The notes below the pieces were generated by a model. The model was given only the letters and a program-made list of their open reading frames with translations, ran no database searches and was not told the DNA's origin. From the NCBI GenBank assembly GCA_020634415.1, contig JACKBT010000011.1, positions 1 through 64,000 of the forward strand: 64,000 nt of DNA, read 5' to 3'. Of this stretch, positions 16,054-22,732 are shown piece by piece (the first letter of the stretch is position 1; each line of letters opens with the position of its first letter). The stretch comes from Ardenticatenaceae bacterium (GTDB lineage Bacteria > Chloroflexota > Anaerolineae > Promineifilales > Promineifilaceae). The position numbers and the translations under genes were made by a program.

Positions 16054-17523
16054 TTATACAATACGAAATGAATCTACAAGGGTACAACGCCGCAAGCGGC
16101 TGAAACTACGGGGGCCAGTCAGCCCTTCGCCGGTGGGGCTGGCAATGGTGAAGGAGCAAAAACCCTCACCGCCATAGCCCAGACCGGCCAGATTTGGCCC
16201 ATTTTTGACGAAGATGCTGCAATTCATCTCCCGCGCCATACGGCTGAGGTTGTCGAGGTTTTTGGAGTGCATAACGGCCGTATGCCGAAAACCATGCTCC
16301 GCCGCCACCGCCAAATCAATCCCCTCATCCGCGCTGCGCACCCGCACCACCGGCATAATCGGCATCATCTGCTCCGACCACACCGACGGATGATTCTCAT
16401 CCACTTCCGCTACAATCTGCCGCACCTCTGGCCCAGCCGAAATGCCAATTTCCGCCAGCAGCACACTGGCATTCTTGCCAATAAACGCCTTGTTCATATC
16501 GGCATATTTGCGTGGGCCACGATCCTTCACCGTCACCGCCTGCCACAGCCGGTTAAACTGCCAGCTATTCAGCTTCACTGCCCCATGCTGGCACATCGCG
16601 GCAATTAAATCATCACAAATGGTGGCGACAGCAAAGGTCTCTTTTTCTGTCGTACAAACGATGTTGTTGTCAAACGAGCCGCCAATCACAATGTCACGAC
16701 CCGCTTGGGTGAGATCGGCCGTTTCATCCACCACCACCGGCGGATTGCCTGGCCCGGCACACACCGCCCGCTTGCCACTCTGCATAGCCGCCCGCACCAC
16801 TGCCGCACCACCCGTCACCGTCAGCAGCCGCACGCCCTTATGGTGCATCAGCCCCGTCGCTGATTCCAGCGTTGGCTCGGCGATACAAGTGAGTAAATCC
16901 GGTGGCCCACCTGCTCGCACAATGGCCTGGTTGAGCAGTTGCACCGTGTGGTTTGTGGCTCCCTTCGCGCTGGGGTGAGCGTTAAACACCACCGCATTGC
17001 CCGCCGAAATCATGGCGATGGCATTGCAAATAACTGTGCTGGTGGGATTGGTGCTGGGTGTTAAGGCCCCAATCACGCCATAAGGGGCATATTCGGTGAT
17101 GGTTAAGCCATTGTCACCACTCCAAGCGGCCGTTTCCAACGCCTCTGGCCCCTCTGCTTTATCGGCGTTAAGGAGGTTCTTGAGTGTTTTATCCTCCACA
17201 CGTCCCATCCCCGTTTCACTGTGGGCCATCTCGGCCAGCACCGCCGCATTTTCGCGTCCGGCCCGGCGCATCTGTGCCACCATCTGCTTGCGGATGGCTA
17301 AAGGGGACAGGGTCAAGCGTTGGAAAGCATTTTGCGCGGCCGACACCGCCTCATCTAGCGTGGGGTAGATACCCCAATCACCATAGGTTTTTGCGGGGGC
17401 AGGGGGAGCACCGTAAGTGGCAGAGGAATCGGCCGTTTTTCCCACAACTATTGGCGCAGGCACAGCTCCACCCACTTCTCGCATCACCCGATCCACGATT
17501 GCTTGAATATCTGCGTCTTTCAT
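16054..17523 (-). CDS. CoA-acylating aldehyde dehydrogenase of the BMC (PduP/EutE type)
   Basis: The enzyme converts acetaldehyde plus CoA and NAD+ to acetyl-CoA and NADH inside the shell. The 489-residue protein begins with an amphipathic helix MKDADIQAIVDRVMREVGG, followed by a Pro/Ala/Gly linker (about residues 20-45), the standard layout of an encapsulation peptide. The body has the catalytic Cys in FDNNIVCTTEKE, NPTSTVICNAIAM, TVTGGAAVVRAAMQSGK and GPGNPPVVVD. Its substrate would be acetaldehyde made by DeoC. It lies between the nucleotidyltransferase and the unknown gene in the operon. Confidence 0.9.
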   Translation of the reverse strand: MKDADIQAIVDRVMREVGGAVPAPIVVGKTADSSATYGAPPAPAKTYGDWGIYPTLDEAVSAAQNAFQRLTLSPLAIRKQMVAQMRRAGRENAAVLAEMAHSETGMGRVEDKTLKNLLNADKAEGPEALETAAWSGDNGLTITEYAPYGVIGALTPSTNPTSTVICNAIAMISAGNAVVFNAHPSAKGATNHTVQLLNQAIVRAGGPPDLLTCIAEPTLESATGLMHHKGVRLLTVTGGAAVVRAAMQSGKRAVCAGPGNPPVVVDETADLTQAGRDIVIGGSFDNNIVCTTEKETFAVATICDDLIAAMCQHGAVKLNSWQFNRLWQAVTVKDRGPRKYADMNKAFIGKNASVLLAEIGISAGPEVRQIVAEVDENHPSVWSEQMMPIMPVVRVRSADEGIDLAVAAEHGFRHTAVMHSKNLDNLSRMAREMNCSIFVKNGPNLAGLGYGGEGFCSFTIASPTGEGLTGPRSFSRLRRCTLVDSFRIV

Positions 17524-17596
17524 AAAGTAATGGAGTAATTGGGTAAGGGGGTAATTGAAGAAGCGAAGCAGCTCAATTACTGAATGACCTAATTAC
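17523..17596. repeat. GTAATTG/TAATTAC tandem repeat in the BMC operon
   Basis: Repeat units such as GGGTAATTG on one side and CAATTACTG/AATTACC on the other flank a short non-repeat centre, so the spacer between the nucleotidyltransferase and aldehyde dehydrogenase genes can form an inverted repeat. The arms run into the last codons of the nucleotidyltransferase gene. Confidence 0.6.
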
Positions 17597-18488
17597 CTTC
17601 TCTAGACATCGCTCGCACTGTGCGGAGCTTATTCCACTCATCCATATTCCAGGCGCGGCCCGGTTCTTCGTTATGCCGGATAAACGCCTGATCAATCGGC
17701 ACATGGGTGTAATCACCATTGCTGATAAATTGTTGCAGCATCTCTTCAAACAAGGAGCGAATGGCCGCAATGCGGGCCTCGTACCCATCGTAGTTCAGGT
17801 TAGGGGGATTCGCCGCCGTTAAAGCGCGTTCAGCAAAATCCTCGGGCAGCCAGGGTAATTGCAACAGGGCATCCACTTCTCGGTTGCGCCAGGGTCGCCA
17901 GACCCTATTGTAGGCAAACAGGGCATCTACCAGATAATGAAAGGCGGCATGAAGCCGGTCATGGGCGATCAGCGGCCCCATTGCTGTCCAAACCACTTGT
18001 GGTTTGCTCCAGTTCAAATGCTGATCCAACCAGATAATGGCCTCATCCAACCGTTGCAGCCGGATGTCATAATCATAGGCGGTGTGCTGGGCGATGATTT
18101 GGGGCAAACGGCCGTCCCGATCAAACGCCACCCATCCCTGACTCAACTCCGCCTTACGCGGTTCCGGCCAGTTAAAAGCAGGGTCGCGCCACTCACGCCA
18201 ATCCAGACGCAAAAAATCTACCTGCAATCCCTGTTCTTGAAGCTGGGCATCGTCAGAAAATATAGAGTGGAAGGTGTCTGTGTCGGGGTCCCAAATGGCT
18301 TCGGCAGGGACAATGTGATGATCAAATGGATCGAGAAAAATAATAGCATCAATATCTGAATCAGGGCGCATTCGCCCTGTGGCAATGCTGCCGATGCCCA
18401 CGACACCTTTAACGGCCGTTTCCGGCCGAATCACAACCTCTATAAAATTCTTAAATTGTGCTCGCTTCTGTTCCGTAGATGGGGTCAT
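17589..18488 (-). CDS. Nucleotidyltransferase-fold protein in the BMC operon
   Basis: The N-terminal third carries the polymerase-beta-like nucleotidyltransferase signature GVVGIGSIATGRMRPDSDID (about residues 28-48): a G-S motif followed by DSDID, with a third carboxylate likely in LQVDFLRLDW. The rest is helical, with conserved-looking Trp/His motifs. Such enzymes transfer nucleotides to small molecules, RNA or proteins; the substrate cannot be told. GAGG ahead of the ATG is a good ribosome-binding site. It sits between a BMC-P gene and the aldehyde dehydrogenase. A nucleotidyltransferase is not a core BMC component, so its presence is unusual. Confidence 0.75.
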   Translation of the reverse strand: MTPSTEQKRAQFKNFIEVVIRPETAVKGVVGIGSIATGRMRPDSDIDAIIFLDPFDHHIVPAEAIWDPDTDTFHSIFSDDAQLQEQGLQVDFLRLDWREWRDPAFNWPEPRKAELSQGWVAFDRDGRLPQIIAQHTAYDYDIRLQRLDEAIIWLDQHLNWSKPQVVWTAMGPLIAHDRLHAAFHYLVDALFAYNRVWRPWRNREVDALLQLPWLPEDFAERALTAANPPNLNYDGYEARIAAIRSLFEEMLQQFISNGDYTHVPIDQAFIRHNEEPGRAWNMDEWNKLRTVRAMSREGN

Positions 18489-18497
18489 ACCTCTGAA

Positions 18498-18535
18498 AAG
18501 TAATTACGTAATGGCGTAATTACGTAATTATTTCT
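18498..18535. repeat. TAATTACG-type palindromic tandem repeat
   Basis: TAATTACGTAATGGCGTAATTACGTAATTA-type units fill the gap between the nucleotidyltransferase and BMC-P copy 2 genes; the unit TAATTACGTAATTA is itself palindromic. A twin lies at 18821-18850 on the other side of BMC-P copy 2. Confidence 0.6.
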
Positions 18536-18824
18536 GATACTTCGCTTGGCCCCCCACCTCCCATGTATCTACAATCGCCATGACGACAGCATCACACGGC
18601 CGTTTATCCGTCAGGCGCGTTTGGCGGGCCGAGCTGCCAGTGGCAACCATCACCACCTCGCCTATCCCCGCGCCCACCGCATCAGCCGCCACCACGTATC
18701 CACTTTCCTCTTCATTCTCAACCGTGAGGCGGCGGACAACCAAAAACTTTAGCCCCTCTAGCGAAGCTTCCTTTTGCGTAGCGACCAATGTGCCAACGAC
18801 TTTTCCTAGAAACATGATAGCCAC
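18528..18824 (-). CDS. BMC shell vertex protein, EutN/CcmL type (BMC-P), copy 2
   Basis: The 98-residue protein contains the EutN/CcmL pattern FLGKVVGTLVATQKEASLEG, FLVVRRL, YVVAADAVGAGIGEVVMVAT and AVVMAIVDTWEV. It would form pentamers at shell vertices. Two starts are possible: GTG 18824 or ATG 18815; the ATG gives MFLGKVVG, closest to the family, but neither has a clear ribosome-binding site because the region is filled with the TAATTACG repeat. Having two divergent BMC-P genes suggests a shell with non-identical vertices. Confidence 0.9.
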   Translation of the reverse strand: MAIMFLGKVVGTLVATQKEASLEGLKFLVVRRLTVENEEESGYVVAADAVGAGIGEVVMVATGSSARQTRLTDKRPCDAVVMAIVDTWEVGGQAKYQK

Positions 18825-18848
18825 GTAATTACGTAATTACGTAATTAC

Positions 18849-19139
18849 CTATTCTCCTTCTGGTTTGCGCCCCAAAGGCAGCACACTGTCCACATTCTCA
18901 TGCGGGCGCGGGATGACATGGACAGAAACGACTTCGCCAACTTTCTCAGCGCCGCGTGTGCCAGCTTCAACGGCCGCTTTCACCGCCGCCACATCGCCAC
19001 GCACAATTGCCGTCACATAACCGCCGCCCGTCTTCTCATAACCAACCAACTCCACACGCGCCGCCTTCACCATCGCATCCGAGGCTTCCACCATCGCCGC
19101 AAAACCGCGACATTCAATCATTCCTAATGCTTCGGTCAT
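18849..19139 (-). CDS. Single-domain BMC shell hexamer protein (BMC-H)
   Basis: The 96-residue protein is a canonical BMC-H: start [20 protein letters not shown], then [40 protein letters not shown] and [12 protein letters not shown]. The usual pore loop of BMC-H proteins falls in the YEKTGGGYV region. It forms the bulk of the facets. AGGAGAG precedes the ATG, the strongest ribosome-binding site in the operon, consistent with high expression of the main shell tile. Confidence 0.95.
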   Translation of the reverse strand: MTEALGMIECRGFAAMVEASDAMVKAARVELVGYEKTGGGYVTAIVRGDVAAVKAAVEAGTRGAEKVGEVVSVHVIPRPHENVDSVLPLGRKPEGE

Positions 19140-19152
19140 CGTACTCTCCTAA

Positions 19153-19193
19153 AAAGGCGTAAAACGTAAATTGCTTGCGTTTTACGTTTTACT
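19153..19193. repeat. AAAACGTA-type inverted repeat in the BMC operon
   Basis: GCGTAAAACGTAAATTGC is mirrored by GCGTTTTACGTTTTAC between the BMC-T copy 2 and BMC-H genes. The hairpin could partly terminate or stabilise the transcript ahead of the main shell gene. Confidence 0.65.
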
Positions 19194-19824
19194 CATTTTT
19201 TCCACTTGGCTTCCGCCCCACCACACTTTCCACCGCATCAATCGCTGCCTGATAGCCAGCCATCACATCACGCTCTTCGCCACCCAAATAGACGCGGCCA
19301 AAACTGCCAAAAGCGCGGACCTCCAAAATATTCAAAGCTGCGGCCTTCTCCGCTTCATTGGCGGCCAATGCGGCATAGGCCGCTGGCTGAACTTCCATCA
19401 CATACAGCGTCTGCCCCGCCAAAATCATATGCCCATGCCGCATCCGGTTTATCAACTGCACCTGGTGCGGGTCAATATTGCGGATAATCTGGCTGGACAT
19501 GACTTGGGGCTTGATCCGGTCTTCTTCCTGCAAATCCAGAGCCTTTAAGATGGCTTCACCAGCGGCTCGCACATCGGCCTGGCTGGGTGAATGGATTTCC
19601 AATAAACCATAGAGCCGCTCTACGATTTGCATACCAGGTTTAACGGCCGTTGCCTTCAGCGCCACATCCGTAATCCGATTAATCTCAATACCGGGCGAAA
19701 TCTCAATCCACAGCGAGGCATCCCCTGGCAAGGGCAAAAAACCACTGGCTACCGTCCCTAAAAAGGCCGCATACTGCGGCTGCAAATTATCTAAAAACAC
19801 ATAACTGCGTAAATCAACTGACAC
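19189..19824 (-). CDS. Tandem-domain BMC shell protein (BMC-T), copy 2
   Basis: The 211-residue protein starts (GTG) with [20 protein letters not shown] and contains [34 protein letters not shown], then a second half [20 protein letters not shown] and [14 protein letters not shown]. These patterns match the trimer-forming BMC-T proteins of the Haliangium-like and SPU-type shells in my recollection; the second half is a clear BMC domain. The start overlaps the zinc-finger gene by 11 bases. It differs strongly from BMC-T copy 1, so the two trimers may have different pores. Confidence 0.78.
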   Translation of the reverse strand: MSVDLRSYVFLDNLQPQYAAFLGTVASGFLPLPGDASLWIEISPGIEINRITDVALKATAVKPGMQIVERLYGLLEIHSPSQADVRAAGEAILKALDLQEEDRIKPQVMSSQIIRNIDPHQVQLINRMRHGHMILAGQTLYVMEVQPAAYAALAANEAEKAAALNILEVRAFGSFGRVYLGGEERDVMAGYQAAIDAVESVVGRKPSGKNE

Positions 19825-20050
19825 GGCTGCCGGCTCCCATTGACCAGAAATCGGGGTGCTTGCCCCGCTCCTCCTGGTCTAATAAATGCTGCACAAAAAT
19901 CATGTACCCTGGGTCATATTGGCTGCGACGACACACATCACAGACATAAGCCGGTACATTGGGGATGATCATAATTTCGCCATCCAGGTCTGTGACGTAG
20001 GGTAGTGTCGTAGGGCGATAACGGCCGATTCGACAATTTTCACATTTCAT
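19814..20050 (-). CDS. Small YgiT-like zinc-ribbon protein in the BMC operon
   Basis: The 78-residue product has CENC at residues 3-6 and CDVC at about 37-40, the arrangement of the YgiT/MqsA-type zinc ribbon, with a 30-residue beta region between ([20 protein letters not shown]). It has no helix-turn-helix domain, so it is not a full MqsA antitoxin. Its ATG overlaps the deoC stop (TAATG) and its end overlaps the next BMC-T start, so it is firmly part of the operon. Possible roles include a shell or cargo adaptor or a regulator; not known. Confidence 0.72.
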   Translation of the reverse strand: MKCENCRIGRYRPTTLPYVTDLDGEIMIIPNVPAYVCDVCRRSQYDPGYMIFVQHLLDQEERGKHPDFWSMGAGSRVS

Positions 20051-20916
20051 TAAGCAGTCGCCTCTTGTACAATTTTAATGCCCGCACTGGCCCCAATGCG
20101 CGTGGCCCCCGCGGCAATCATCGCCTGAGCATCGGCATAATTCTTCACACCGCCAGCCGCCTTCACCCCCATCTCCGGGCCAACCACGCGCCGCATCAAG
20201 GCTACATCGGCCACCGTTGCTCCACCAGGGCCAAAGCCCGTCGAGGTCTTGACATAATCCGCGCCAGCCGCCTTTGATAACTGGCTGGCGATAACCTTCT
20301 CCTCATCCGTCAACAAAGCCGCTTCGATGATGACCTTCACCAGGGCATTATGGGCATGAGCCGCCCGCACGACGGCCCCAATGTCTTCATGAACGGCCGT
20401 ATAATCACGCGACTTCAAGGCTCCAATATTGATCACCATATCAATTTCTGTAGCCCCATCTCGAATCGCTTGCTGCGTCTCAAACGCCTTCACCGTCGGC
20501 GGTGTGGCTCCCAACGGAAACCCCACCACCGTACACACATCCACGCCCGATCCCTTCAACAACTGCGCCGACAACTTCACATGCGTAGGATTCACACACA
20601 CCGACGCAAACTGATATTTCCGCGCCTCATAACAAAGTTGGGCAACCTGGTCTTGCGAAGCATCTGGTTTAAGCAACGTATGGTCAATCATCTTGGCCAC
20701 ACCCTTATCTTGTGGTTGCGTGCCTAAAGAGGCACTCACTCGCGTTGCCCCGGCGGACACCACCTGCCCCACTTTTTCGGCACAATGTTGAGCGCAAGAG
20801 CCATCTGTGCAGTTACAGCCAGATGGAACAGCGGCCCCATTCTCCTGGCTCAGCCGCACCAAAACCTGATGGGTAATCTCTTCAATGATGCGCTCAATCG
20901 TTTCGGAACTATACAT
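20050..20916 (-). CDS. deoC: Deoxyribose-phosphate aldolase with BMC-targeting N-terminal extension
   Basis: DeoC cleaves 2-deoxy-D-ribose-5-phosphate to glyceraldehyde-3-phosphate and acetaldehyde. The catalytic part (about residues 75-288) shows [49 protein letters not shown] and [15 protein letters not shown], the last containing the Schiff-base Lys. Before it lie about 75 extra residues: an amphipathic helix [20 protein letters not shown] likely to target the enzyme to the shell, then a Cys cluster [12 protein letters not shown]. Plain DeoC lacks both. It lies between rpiB and the zinc-finger gene. DeoC is the signature enzyme of SPU-type microcompartments. Confidence 0.93.
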   Translation of the reverse strand: MYSSETIERIIEEITHQVLVRLSQENGAAVPSGCNCTDGSCAQHCAEKVGQVVSAGATRVSASLGTQPQDKGVAKMIDHTLLKPDASQDQVAQLCYEARKYQFASVCVNPTHVKLSAQLLKGSGVDVCTVVGFPLGATPPTVKAFETQQAIRDGATEIDMVINIGALKSRDYTAVHEDIGAVVRAAHAHNALVKVIIEAALLTDEEKVIASQLSKAAGADYVKTSTGFGPGGATVADVALMRRVVGPEMGVKAAGGVKNYADAQAMIAAGATRIGASAGIKIVQEATA

Positions 20917-20933
20917 AAAGTTTAATTGCGTAA

Positions 20934-21668
20934 TTATTTCGCAAAGCGTTTGCCAATTGCGTCAATCTTATCTACTCGCCGGGCATGGCGACCACCACCA
21001 AAGTCGGTGGTCAGCCAAGTGTTTACAATTTGTTCAGCAAGGTTGGGGCCAATGAGGCCCGCGCCCAGGGTTAAGACGTTGGCATTATTGTGTTCTCGGC
21101 TGTTAACGGCCGTTGCCTGATCATAACACATTGCCGCTCGAACACCAGGAACTTTGTTAGCCGCCATACAACTGCCAATGCCCGCCCCATCAATAATAAT
21201 GCCCCGTGAGGCTTTGCCATCGGCCACCAACCGGGCCACCGCATAGGCAAAATCGGGGTAATCCACCGACTCCTGGCTGTGGGTGCCGCAATCAATGACC
21301 TCATAGCCCTTGCCCTGCAACAGCTTCTCCAATCGCTCTTTCAATTCATACCCACCATGATCGGCACCAATGGCTACGACTTTCTCGGAATTGGTAATTG
21401 GGTAATTGGGTAATTGGGTAACTGCCACTTGCCCCTCGCCACTTGCCCCTTCTTCTAAGCGAATATGCCGCTCCATCGCCGCCTGACGGGCCAGGGGGGT
21501 GATGATGGTGTTGGCGGGAATATGTTGGGTAGAGTGGGGGGGCATGGCTTGTACGGCATCGCTGTCGAGAATCGGCCGTTTACCAGACGAGGTTGCTGGG
21601 GGAACGGCCGTTCCCAAAGTCCGCAGCACCACCTGCCGCACCATCGCCTCAATTGCTGTCTTGTCCAT
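20934..21668 (-). CDS. rpiB: Ribose-5-phosphate isomerase B with BMC-targeting N-terminal extension
   Basis: RpiB interconverts ribose-5-phosphate and ribulose-5-phosphate. The C-terminal 150 residues show [36 protein letters not shown], the anion-hole motif [10 protein letters not shown] and [14 protein letters not shown]. The start at 21668 gives [19 protein letters not shown], an amphipathic helix like those of DeoC and the aldehyde dehydrogenase, followed by a long linker. Part of that linker ([12 protein letters not shown]) is encoded by the GGTAATT repeat at 21391-21422. The longer reading frame from 21716 lies within lepB and is rejected. The start overlaps the lepB end by 20 bases. 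Confidence 0.9.
   Translation of the reverse strand: MDKTAIEAMVRQVVLRTLGTAVPPATSSGKRPILDSDAVQAMPPHSTQHIPANTIITPLARQAAMERHIRLEEGASGEGQVAVTQLPNYPITNSEKVVAIGADHGGYELKERLEKLLQGKGYEVIDCGTHSQESVDYPDFAYAVARLVADGKASRGIIIDGAGIGSCMAANKVPGVRAAMCYDQATAVNSREHNNANVLTLGAGLIGPNLAEQIVNTWLTTDFGGGRHARRVDKIDAIGKRFAK
21391..21422. repeat. GGGTAATT tandem repeat inside rpiB
   Basis: Four units of TTGGGTAA-type sequence encode the in-frame insert [11 protein letters not shown] in the linker between the targeting helix and the isomerase domain. The same repeat is intergenic elsewhere. Confidence 0.7.
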
Positions 21669-22347
21669 CTGCCGTTGCCTGTACTTCCAAATTAAAGAGA
21701 TGATGCGGCACCACAATCCACTCCTGCGGCGGCCAATAAATCACCTCAGCTTTGCCAATAATATTCCCCTCCGGCAAGTAAGACCATGAATGGGAATCGC
21801 TGGAATTATTACGGTTATCGCCTAAAACAAAATAGTTATCTTCAGGCACATCCCAACGGCCGTTATAGTTCGGTGCCGCCTTAATATATGGCTCATCCAG
21901 CACCACCCCATTCACAATCACCTGCCCATCCTTTATTTCTACCGTGTCACCAGGCAGGCCAATCACTCGTTTAATCAAATTCAACTCATTATTGGGGTGG
22001 CGGAAAACAATCACATCACCGCGCTGCGGCTCATCCAAATAATAACTCAGGTTATTGATGATCAAGTATTCACCATCTACCAGCGTGGGGTTCATACTGC
22101 TGCCGTCAATGCGATAACGGCCGATCAACCCATTCACCAGCCAAAAGATAAAAAACGTCAGCAGCAGCGTCTCAATAATCTCCCGCACCACCAACTCTGT
22201 TGGCTGTTGATAGCTTTGTTCTTCCTCCTCACCGCCTGCCGGGGGCATCTCCGCCAACTCCAACCGCGCCGCTTCTTGCCAACCACTGGCAGTAGTCCCA
22301 TTTAGTGGCGTTTGCATCTGATTCTGCGTATCGTCTTTGAATGTCAT
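21649..22347 (-). CDS. lepB: Signal peptidase I
   Basis: LepB removes signal peptides of exported proteins at the outer face of the membrane. The 232-residue protein has an acidic cytoplasmic N-terminus, one membrane helix (about residues 57-78, IIETLLLTFFIFWLVNGL), the catalytic Ser in IDGSSMNPTL, the catalytic Lys in LIKRVIGLPGDTV, and the box GDNRNNSSDSHSW. It is the first gene of the run that contains the BMC genes and overlaps rpiB by 20 bases, so shell genes may be read from its promoter. Its function is unrelated to the BMC. Confidence 0.95.
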   Translation of the reverse strand: MTFKDDTQNQMQTPLNGTTASGWQEAARLELAEMPPAGGEEEEQSYQQPTELVVREIIETLLLTFFIFWLVNGLIGRYRIDGSSMNPTLVDGEYLIINNLSYYLDEPQRGDVIVFRHPNNELNLIKRVIGLPGDTVEIKDGQVIVNGVVLDEPYIKAAPNYNGRWDVPEDNYFVLGDNRNNSSDSHSWSYLPEGNIIGKAEVIYWPPQEWIVVPHHLFNLEVQATADGQDSN

Positions 22348-22377
22348 AAGCTGTCACAGTCCATTAAAATCAGGCAA

Positions 22378-22406
22378 ATTATAAACGAAAGCACCCAAAC
22401 AAGCTA
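22378..22406 (-). promoter_or_regulatory. Probable promoter of lepB and possibly the BMC operon
   Basis: On the minus strand a perfect TATAAT (22383-22378) lies 30 bases ahead of the lepB start; the -35 position holds only TAGCTT (22406-22401) with a 17-base spacer. No other good promoter is seen inside the run down to 13.4 kb. Confidence 0.4.
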
Positions 22407-22467
22407 TCTTGCCTAGTGTGGGTCTCATGAACGGCCGTATGAACCCCACAACGGCCGTTGCCTCAAC

Positions 22468-22496
22468 TTGCACACCCCCACAGGCAAAGCTATAAT
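22468..22496 (+). promoter_or_regulatory. Promoter of tRNA-Lys
   Basis: TTGCAC (22468-22473), a 17-base spacer and TATAAT (22491-22496) lie about 54 bases upstream of the mature tRNA. The rest of the region between lepB and moeA (22348-22732) holds two palindromes (about 22431-22460) and the tRNA. Confidence 0.65.
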
Positions 22497-22549
22497 GTCG
22501 CCATCTTGAGCCATTCGCTCAAATGGTTTTATAAATCAATAATCTACTT

Positions 22550-22621
22550 GACTCCGTAGCTCAATGGAAGAGCAGTAGACTTTTAATCTATTGGTTCTGG
22601 GTTCGAGTCCCAGCGGGGTCA
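22550..22621 (+). tRNA. tRNA-Lys (anticodon UUU)
   Basis: The acceptor arm GACTCCG pairs with CGGGGTC (one G-T pair), the D arm is GCTCAATGGAAGAGC, the anticodon arm GTAGA-CTTTTAA-TCTAT has loop anticodon TTT, and the T arm is CTGGG-TTCGAGT-CCCAG. The discriminator base is A at 22621 and CCA is not encoded. Confidence 0.93.
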
Positions 22622-22732
22622 TAAATAAACATTGGGGCTTTTGTTCTTTTAGCCTTTCCACTGGAAGGATAAGAGATTAAAAGCCCTTTTTGATTGATTA
22701 TTCTCGAGATAGCAGTTGGGAAGGATAAAGTT

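Noticed and set aside
13429..22347. Ethanolamine or propanediol microcompartment
   Set aside because: No ethanolamine lyase, diol dehydratase or glycyl-radical enzyme is present; DeoC and RpiB point to the sugar-phosphate type.
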